Below, piece after piece: positions 56,158-64,000 of a DNA stretch of 64,000 nt. Under the pieces are notes generated by a model. It ran no database searches. It had not been told where the DNA came from and was given only the letters and a program-made list of their open reading frames with translations. Source of the stretch: Lasiosphaeris hirsuta (lineage: Eukaryota; Ascomycota; Sordariomycetes; Sordariales; Lasiosphaeriaceae); the NCBI GenBank assembly GCA_030549175.1, contig JAUKUA010000006.1:4030001-4094000 (forward strand), written 5' to 3'. The stretch's first letter is position 1. Every line of letters starts with the position of its first letter. The translations under genes and the position numbers were made by a program.

Positions 56158-57913
56158 GAACAAAGGAAATACTGACAAAAACAGGCACATTCTCTCTTCA
56201 CAAAGATTCCTCGAACCACCCGACAACCAGCAAGGGCGGCAGGAAGAGCGGCACATATGCACATAGGAAACCACCAGCTGCTGCTTGGGCGGGATAGGCA
56301 CGTCGTGGTTTTTTTTTTTTTTTTTTTGGTACGCAGGGACTGAGCGCGCTGCAGGTGGCAGGCGCGGGGTGCAGGGGGAGGGGGGGGAGGGTGGTGAAGT
56401 TGGTGAAATGCATGCTTGGATGAGGTGGGTTTGGAGGTTGGGCGACCGGCGCTTTAGGGGTCTGGATGATATCTGTCGGGAAATGCCTTGGAAACAAATG
56501 GCCTGGGATTTCTGTGGGGTTGTCTGTTTTATGTAACCTTACTAATATAAACTAGTAGAGGGCACACACATCTTGACAATGCCCCCCCCCCCCCCCCCCG
56601 TCATCTCTGAGACAGGCTGGCAAGGGTTAGGGTTTAGAAATATCTCACACCAATGCAACCTACCCCGCGATGTGGCTGGCGATCTCGTGCCAGACTTTTT
56701 CTCCGAGAAGCTTGTCTGCACCTTAGTCTGTACCTTGGTCCGCACCTCAGCTATCGAGATGGCAGCTCCTCAACGGCAGCTAGCTCTCTCCCTTGGAAAC
56801 TCGCTGACACCGCTAGCGGCCAATGCTAGGCCAATGCTAGGCCAATGCGACAGTCACTTGGACACTCGACGGTGGCCGGCGGGGGTCGAGCGAGCGGCGG
56901 GAGGTGACATCGACCGACATTGGCCTCCACACACCGTCGTCCCGCACCTCCAGCGCGGTCGACGTCGACTGCTGCACGTCAACGGTCAAGGCGCCGGCGT
57001 CTGCATGTCCTGAAGCGAAGGCCTTTTCTGGCTACCCTGCGACGGAAACATGCCGACACGGACACACACCGGGAACCCTGAGAATTGCTGTCTAACCTTT
57101 TCGATCGCTCGATTTCTCGACAAGCTTCCGTCACTCCGGTCAGCAACCCCAGCCCATGGGGCAGTCGGGCCGCCAGGTATTGCCGCGCCGCACCACAATC
57201 ACCCATCGGTGGCCAGCACCACGGCGCAAACCAAGGCAGAGAAGAGGCAGAGAAGAGGCAGACGAGAGGGTGACCAGCCGGCATTAACCTGTATATTTGG
57301 GCGAGCCTCCCCCGTCGGCTCACCCCGCAGAATGCTTCCCCCGTCCCCAACCGGCAAATCTGGCTCAATTGCTACACCACCCCGGACCACCCGCACCACC
57401 CCTGCCCACCTCCACTGCCGACGGCCAAGCCAATCAGCGACCCGCTCACCGTCCTTGCGGCGTTGCGCCAATAGGGCACCTCGTCCCGTGTCGACGGCTG
57501 CACTGCTGCGTGCGCGCCAATCTCCCTTGCGCTAGACCTGGTTCGACCATGTCGAGAGTCGTCGAGCACTCTACCGTTGATGAGGGTCCGTCGGCATGCA
57601 GCTGGTAGCTTTCCCCTGCCGTGCGGAGGCCTGCCCGGGAGCGGGAGCCACACGGCGGGTTAGGGTGAAGGTCAAATAGATGGCGCTGCCGTGTTTACCT
57701 GCTGCCCAGACGTCTTGTTTCTCCTCTCTTTCCTGGATTGCGAAACCGAAATCCCGGCCAGGTCAGCAAGCAATACATACCGTCGAACCGTGAAAAGGGG
57801 AGGCCGAGCCGTCAAGTCGACCTTGGATCCATGTCCAGAGAGCACACACGGTAGACCTGGAGCTGCCCAGGTCGCAGACACCCCCGACTCGCCTTGCTGG
57901 AGCGGGCGCCAAA
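56158..57913. other. Intergenic, homopolymer-rich
   Basis: Contains a T17 run (about 56310-56327), G-rich tracts, a C18 run at 56582-56599, and a CCAATGCTAGG motif repeated near 56820-56848. Overlapping ORFs in the GC-rich second half lack domains. It ends in the promoter of the rhodopsin-like gene. Confidence 0.5.
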
Positions 57914-59657
57914 ATGGCTTCGATAATAACAGAACCGGCACACACAAAGTTCAACCTCTCGTATCCCCCTGAGCCGTTCAATGGCACGGCCGCCGCCCTG
58001 CTGAGCGACACCCTTGGCACCGAGGTGAGTCCCCGTTTAGCCACCTCACCACATCCAGCTCACAGCACTGACCCATGTCTAGACCGCCAGCGACTCCGTC
58101 ATCCCGGGCATCCTCTTCGGCATCCTCGTCCCCCACATCGTCTGCACCCTCGTCACCCTCGCGCGGACCTGGTCGCGCCTCTTCCTGCTCCGCAAATGGT
58201 TTCTCGACGACACGCTCATCCTGCTCGCCTGGGCCTTCTCGACAACCGTCTGCATCGTCTACAGCATCGCCGCGCAATCCCCACGCCTACTGACGCCCAC
58301 CTCTGATTCCACCACCACTTTCTCCCTCACCACCTACGACCAAACGCTCCTCCACCCCTACATCCTACGCACCTACCTGGGTCTCATCTTCTACCAACTC
58401 TGCCTATGCCTCACCAAACTCTCCATCCTCACCTTCTACCTGCGCATCTTCTCCTCCCGGCCCCTCTCCTTCCGCCTCGCCTGGGCGACCATCATCACGA
58501 TACTGCTCTACGGCGTCCCACTGCTCTTCGTGTCCGTCTTCCAGTGCCACCCGTCGCCCGGCCTCTTCTTCGGCCGCCCCGTCAAGTGCTTCACGTTTGC
58601 GCCGCTGCTCATCGCCTCGGCCAGCCTGCACACGGCGACCGACGCCTGGCTGATCATCCTCATCGTGCCGTGCATCGTGCGGCTGGACCTGCCGCCGCGA
58701 CAGAAGGCCGCGCTGGCCGTCGTGCTGAGCCTGAGCATCTTTGTCATCGCCGCGAGCCTAACGCGGCTGCAGCTATCCCTACGAGCGGGCGGCGATGGCA
58801 CGCGCGTGGCCAACACGCTGGCCTTCTACGTCATGACGGTGCTAGAGCTGGACCTAGCCCTGATCTGCGCAAGCGCGCCGGCCATGCGGCCCGTGGTGGC
58901 GCGGCTGTGGCCCAAGCTAGGCATGGGCGAGCCGTCGCTGCCGGGGCGGAGGCGCCACCACCACCACCACCACCACCACCGGGGCTCGGAGGAGGACGCC
59001 AACGGCAGCGTCGACCTGACCAGCGTCGTGAGCTACCACGGGTATCCGTGGACGGGGCCTCCCACGCCGGCGGGCGCGGGCGCGCGCAGCAAGAACCCAA
59101 GCGTTCACAACCTCTCCTCGTCGTCAGGCCACGCCACCGAGGCGTCTACGCTCCCGCCGGTGCCGCCGCTGGCGATGCTCGCGCACCGCACGCCCACCAC
59201 GCTGAGCCTGCGCAGCTTCATGAGCAGCATGGCGCCGCGGAGCCGCGGGCAGACGCTCGCGGGCGGCGGGCGGGCCGATGACAGGGCGGTGCTGCTGCGG
59301 GATGGGGAAGCCGAGGACGACGTGGCGCACAAGAGGCGGAGCTCCGTCGGGTTCGAGGGGTACTACGACCAGTACCTACCAGGCGGCCCCGGCGGCGAGG
59401 AGAAGAGGCGGAGCCGGACGGTGAACCCAAGTCGGCGGAGTAGCGCGCGGTACAGCGGCGCGCGGTTCAGCGGGCGGTGGGCCGAGAGCCAGGAGAGCTT
59501 CGTGCTGGGCCAGAACGACCCCAACAGCCCGAGCCGGATGAGCCCCATCTCGGACTCGGGGCTGAGCGGGGCGGCGCTATCGTTAACGGGGTCGGCTGCG
59601 GGCGGCGAGAGAAGGGGCCTAGGCGGGGACGGGGCGAAGTTGCAAACCAAACAATAA
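57914..59657 (+). CDS. Fungal rhodopsin-domain integral membrane protein
   Basis: Two exons (57914-58024 and 58083-59657, intron 58 nt) encode 561 aa. After a short extracellular N-terminus with N-glycosylation sites (NLS, NGT) come about seven hydrophobic helices, including IPGILFGILVPHIVCTLVTL, WFLDDTLILLAWAFSTTVCI, YLGLIFYQLCLCLTKLSILT, ATIITILLYGVPLLFVSVFQ and TDAWLIILIVPCIVRLDL. The FYLRIF and D(A)W(L)I..P motifs fit the fungal rhodopsin/SAT4-like family, which includes PTH11-related proteins. The ~270-residue cytoplasmic tail is Ser/Arg/Gly-rich with a natural H8 run (58958-58981) and RRSSARYSGARFSGRW repeats. Ligand and function are unknown; no retinal-binding Lys was identified. Confidence 0.82.
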
Positions 59658-60530
59658 AGGCTGGCTGTGCGCGATGGGTGGGAAAACGGGTGGTCGAGGG
59701 TTTCGGATGCGCGGCTAACGTCCCGGTTATGGGCGGAAGGGGTCTGCGGGCCAAAACTTGGCGTCATTTTGTCGGGGTCGGGATCTTGGTTGGAGGCCAG
59801 ATGGCGTTCTTGGGGGTTACTGCACGCTCTCTGAGTTTTTCCATCTGTTTACATCATCACATGGGGGGGGGTGGGGGGGGGTATTGATACCACGTCGGAT
59901 TACTGCCGAGAAACGGGGGCACACGGCGAGAATTACACATCGCACGGGTTGGGGGCGGGTAGAAGGGGGCTAAAGAGGGCCGGGGTTGTGCCTTGGCTGT
60001 ATTGTAGAAAGCTACAAGGGAAATGGGAATTGAAGTGATAAAGGCTTGACCTGGTTGATGATATGCCGGAGATTATTCTTTGGGTCTGGCGAGGTCAAGT
60101 TGGGTGCACTACTACCGTCAACGTGGTGCGACGGGCGTACACGGTACTAGCATACTGTTTTCACGCGGTACAAAATCTGATAGCCCGTGGAATATACCCG
60201 TAAAACGCCATTCCAACATCAAATGCACCCGTGGACTTGTACAGGACACTGATGTGATTTCGTGACAGACCGGTCACCCAGATGAATAGTACCGCAAGTA
60301 ATAAGCACCTGTTCGCAGCGGAGGCACAGTCAGTCCCTGTGCGGCCGAGAAACGAGCTGGCGGGCTTGGCAGCCGAAACTGGTAGCCGAAACAAGCAGTT
60401 GCTCTCGCTTGGCTTTTCGTTGACGGCAGGTCATGTGACCACGGGTAGCACTCTACTAATGGACCCAAAGCACCAGCTCGTCTCTTTGTTGTCAACCTCA
60501 CACACGTTATCAGACAACTCCATTCCCTCT

Positions 60531-60569
<39 letters not shown>

Positions 60570-60630
60570 GTTATATGCTTTCTTTCCCTTCGTTTTACCA
60601 TTGCCGTCCCACCACCGTCTCACCATCGCC
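59658..60630. other. Intergenic with (CT)n tract
   Basis: 3' flank of the rhodopsin-like gene and upstream region of the DUF7924-like gene. G-rich block near 59863-59881; (CT)n microsatellite at 60537-60568. No gene is seen. Confidence 0.55.
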
Positions 60631-61694
60631 ATGGCCAAGCGCAAGGCCAGCGACGACAATGCAGATATACCCGACGCTATGGCCAAGCACAAGGCCGGCG
60701 ATGGTGGCGACGTTAGGGATACAAAAGAGCTCCTCGGCTCACTCGAAAAAACTTGGCTCTTCTCGACTCTCTCAACGGCGATAACAGCAGTAATGACGAG
60801 ACTGGTAATAGCGGTTACCTCTTTGAGAGCGGTAGTGACACGATGAAGAAGATGATGATTAAGGATACTTTCTCTACCACATCATCCAAGTTTCAACAAA
60901 AGGCGTACGGAAACGGCATTTTGGATCCTACCACCTCCAAACCACCTCAAGATCTCAGTACCATTCAACATCATCTTACCCAACGCCGCACCAGTACCCA
61001 ACCGTCAGAGCATTCGCACCAGCAGTATTGCAAAGGGATATCCGATTTATATAATGAGGCTGGAGTATCGTTTTTAATCCAGGCCGAGATTATGAAAAGA
61101 TATTACGGCAGCGACCCACAGTATGGCAGAGCACACGGTCGAGCCATTACTCAGGTTCCCGAGGAAGATTTCAATAACGGCCTATCTAATCCTCTCCCCA
61201 ATATCCTAGAAGGCCTTAAAACAAGGGTTCTCCCAAGTCACCTACAGAGCCATAGTCTTCATAGCAGCGATCGCTCTCTTACTTTCTGTCATTTCACAAC
61301 CGAATTCAAGCGAACAGATGGTAATTTTAAGCAGGCGGTATCTCAGGCTGCTTATGACGGTGCCACCTTGTTCAGCGCACGGGACCGAGCTCTCACTCGG
61401 GCTGCTGCTATTCCCGGTCGTGGTAATGATAAGGCTGCCATGGAAACTGCTGTCTTGACCTGCGTGACCGATGGTAAGGTAGCTGAGGTATTTGCCCACC
61501 ATTCCCAGAACGGACAGTACCACCAGAACCTGGTAGCTCGCGAGAGCCTACTTTCCTATCCCAACAGAGGCCGCGAGCTAATCCGGAATACACAAGACTA
61601 CGCACGGAGCAAGTCGTACGAGCTGGCTGCTCTGTTGGGGGCCGACTTGGAGGAGCAGAAACAAGAGAGCAAAGGTACGTGCGGCCTCAAATGA
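60631..61694 (+). pseudogene. DUF7924-like protein gene with a one-base frame break
   Basis: ATG 60631 opens MAKRKASDDNADIPDAMAKH and ELLGSLEK. An A6 run at 60747-60752 is followed by a different frame that continues LALLDSLNGDNSSNDETGNS without an ATG; one extra A would join them into about 353 aa. The second frame holds the conserved body: VSFLIQAEIMKRYYG, PNILEGLKTRVLPSHLQSHS, FCHFTTEFKRTDGNFKQAVS, QAAYDGATLFSARDRAL, ETAVLTCVTDGKVAEVFAHH, LLSYPNRGRELIRNTQDYAR. This resembles the fungal DUF7924 group (assignment from memory). The EFK in a beta-strand context recalls the ExK of PD-(D/E)XK nucleases, which is speculation. It may be a real pseudogene or an intact gene with a sequencing error. 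Confidence 0.6.
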
Positions 61695-62059
61695 CCTGGG
61701 AGCTTAGGGCAACGCAGTTTAAAAGCAGGAGAAAATTCATTTAGACTGTGAGAGGATAAACGTAGAAAATGATAAGGATCTGGGATTTGGTGTCGAAATA
61801 ACGAAAGCGGAACTTGCGCCGTTCCTCCTCTCGTATACGATCGATTTCGGTGAGACGATCAAGAGATGTATCTAAATAATTATTATATTATATAGAAATA
61901 GTAAGGTGATGCTATACTTATGACGGCGAGGGAATCCCTTGTTGTGTGATCTATTACATTGAACAGACAACACTCTAACAACCAATTCACACCTAGAGGA
62001 AGTGTAGGATTGCGTGGGGTCAGGGTTATATGAGAAGTTTTGGACCACCTCTCTAGAAT
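61695..62059. other. Intergenic, AT-rich
   Basis: AT-rich spacer between two damaged accessory genes. Nothing recognised. Confidence 0.5.
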
Positions 62060-64000
62060 CACGTCTTGATCGTCTGCGGTTTAGCTGGGCGCCATGAACG
62101 TCTGCCCAATCGCGACGCTATCTGTTCGAGTGGGGCATCATTGGCTGTGACCAAGTTGTCGCTGTCTGGAAGAATCGGGAGGCACAATGTTGTCATTGCT
62201 GTTCTGCCTGACGGGGAGTAAGGCATAGCTTCTGCTGCAGGCGTTGCTAGGGATATGCTGCACAGCTTTCCAAACATCAGAATCGGTTTGATGGTCGGCA
62301 TTGGTGGCGGCGCGCCCAGTCAAAAGCATGATATCCGCTTGGGAGATATTGTGGTCACCGCTCCCCGCGATGGGAAGAGCGGTGTGTTTCAGTACGACTA
62401 TGGTAAGACGATACAGGATGAGAACTTTCGAGTAACGGGGTTCTTAAATCAGCCATCAGCAGCCTTACGAGCGGCAGTAAATGGGCTCAAGACACAATAT
62501 GAGGACGAAGGTCATCAACTCGAAGATGCCATCAACAATATCCTCAAGACGAAACCGAGACTACGGATGAGGTATAAACGACCAGATCAAGGTAGTGATA
62601 GGCTCTATCGTAGTACCCTTTATCCACCCTGTGAATACCGAAGGAAGCTACGCGGCGGTCTATGGCGATGATGCGTGTAATCTGCTACGGCGGCGCGAAC
62701 GGCTCAAAGATAAGGATAACCCGGTTACTCACTATGGCCTGATTGCCTCCGCGAACCAGCTGATGAAAGACGCTCGGACTAGGGATAAGCTTGCAGCCGA
62801 GATGGATGTTTTATGTTTTGAGATGGAAGCAGCTGGCCTGATAAACCACTTTCCCTGTCTGGTCATTCGTGGGATATGCGACTACTCGGACTCTCACAAG
62901 AATAAGGAGTAGCAAGGATATGCAGCAATAATAACGGCTGCATACGTAAAAGATCTTCCCAATCGGATACCTCCTAATAAGGTTGAAGCTGAAAAGAAGA
63001 TTAGAGATATTCTTTCTGAAGGTTGGCTAATTTCATTTTATCTAACTCTTAGCTCACCTACTAATATAGATGTACTGTGTACAAGAACGATGAGATCCAA
63101 GTTAGATAGAAAAGAAGACCTCAAGATCTTAAACTGGATCATACCAACTGACTATAGTCCTCAACAGAGTGGCTATCTTAGCCGGCGGCAACCAGGAACC
63201 GGTCAATAGTTCTTAGAATCAGAGGAGTTTAAGACATGGATAACGACTGAGAAGTAGACACTCTTCTGCCTAGGCATTCCAAGGGTAGGAAAAACAATTC
63301 TCATGTCTATCGTGGTAAACCATCTCCTCACAGAGTTTCAGGCCAAGTTGAATGTTGGAGTGGCATACATTTACTGTAACTTCCAGCGGTAAGAAGAACT
63401 GACAGTTACTAACTTATTATTGGCCAGTATTTTGACATAACTAGCCGGGAGTCAGGGTTCCTTAGCTTCTTCATATGTAAGGGAACTGTACGATAACCAC
63501 ATCAACAGACGGACACGGCTATTAGTCGACGAACTAGCCAAGGTTCTACATTCTGTCATTACTATACAATCTCGAGTCTATGTCATTGTCGACGCGCTTG
63601 ATGAATTCCAAACAACAGACGGCTGCCAGATGAAATTCCTGACCGAGATGTTCAACCTTCAGGCTAAGACATAGCTCAATCTTTTAGCGACCTCACGGCC
63701 GATCCAGGACATCCAAGCAAAGTTCCAGGGAAGCTTGTCACTGAAGATCCGTGCTACGAATAAGGACTTGCAGGCTTACTTGATTGACCATATGACCAGA
63801 CTACCATCGTTTGTTCAAGATGATGCTGTCTTACAGACGAAAATCAAGGATAAGATAGTGCAAGCCACTGATGGAATGTACGTTGACCGTCCCATTACTG
63901 CTAAAATACATGTTTTTAACTTTCATAGGCTCCTTCTTGCTCCACTCCATGTAGATGCTCTAGCACAAGAGCCTACAGTTGGACATATTGAGTTGGCGCT
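62060..64000 (+). pseudogene. PNP-NACHT NLR-like receptor gene, mutated, runs off the edge
   Basis: The N-terminal part is a purine nucleoside phosphorylase-like effector domain: [74 protein letters not shown] and [17 protein letters not shown] NTPase follows: [17 protein letters not shown] (P-loop, usually GIPGAGKT) and YVIVDALDE (Walker B). Interruptions: TAA at 62219, a frameshift near 62600, and TAG at 62910 (Trp expected, KEWQGYA), 63207 (Trp expected, GTGQW) and 63255 (Gln expected), with more near 63440 and 63672. Introns with proper signals are still visible (for example near 63021-63069, 63391-63433 and 63878-63929). Ankyrin or WD repeats would be expected further right, outside the window. 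Intact relatives are fungal innate-immunity or incompatibility receptors. Confidence 0.85.

Noticed and set aside
56573..57013. 146-codon ORF starting in the C18 run
   Set aside because: It opens in a homopolymer and has no bias or domain.
58958..58981. Eight consecutive His codons in the rhodopsin-like protein as a vector tag
   Set aside because: It lies inside a native gene within a CAC repeat in a disordered tail; no vector sequence is nearby.

Overview
The window is nuclear DNA of a filamentous ascomycete, most likely a Sordariomycete close to the Sordariales. The reasons are short introns (about 45-140 nt) with GTRNGT donors and CTRAC-type branch sites, GC-rich third codon positions, Zn2Cys6, F-box, DUF8035, fungal-rhodopsin and NLR families, and a pogo/Fot1 transposon whose nonsense codons look like repeat-induced point mutation (RIP). 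Gene models below were assembled by hand from splice signals and protein continuity.

Region 1-11 kb: the 3' end of a nucleoside hydrolase (1-316, +); a doubtful small gene (411-779, -); a protein carrying two F-box plus Cys-rich modules (916-2518, -); a Zn2Cys6 transcription factor with a 17-nt microexon (3105-6028, -); a decayed coiled-coil gene (6950-7700, -); a small tail-anchored protein (8616-8909, +); and fumarylacetoacetase (9677-11022, -).

Region 11-38.7 kb: an RNase H-like protein with altered catalytic residues (11932-12792, -) preceded by broken coding repeats; a disordered basic protein (13942-15387, +); a 777-aa F-box protein (15727-18060, -); a short-chain dehydrogenase (20286-21412, +); a DUF8035 protein (22710-24667, -); mitochondrial-type homocitrate synthase with 11 exons, one only 8 nt (26966-28932, -); a TANGO2/NRDE protein (30324-31412, +); two overlapping ORFs (32322-34681, +); and a pair of Cys-rich surface proteins, the first decayed (35986-36789) and the second intact (37751-38713).

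Region 38.7-45.5 kb is an accessory stretch: a HET-like remnant, a complete but nonsense-mutated Fot1/pogo element (41557-43421), and a DAL5-type MFS transporter pseudogene lacking its middle.

Region 46.8-59.7 kb returns to housekeeping: HVA22/TB2-DP1 protein, MGM101, a twin-CX9C Coa4-like protein with a GC-AG intron, biotin-protein ligase BPL1 divergent from it across 208 bp, an F-box/ankyrin protein and a fungal rhodopsin-like membrane protein.

Region 60.6-64 kb is again accessory: a DUF7924-like gene with a one-base frame break and a mutated PNP-NACHT NLR that runs off the right edge. Metabolically, the intact genes cover tyrosine degradation (fumarylacetoacetase), lysine biosynthesis (homocitrate synthase), biotinylation of carboxylases (BPL1) and mitochondrial DNA and cytochrome oxidase upkeep. 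They are dispersed, not a biosynthetic cluster. No tRNA, rRNA or CRISPR array was recognised.
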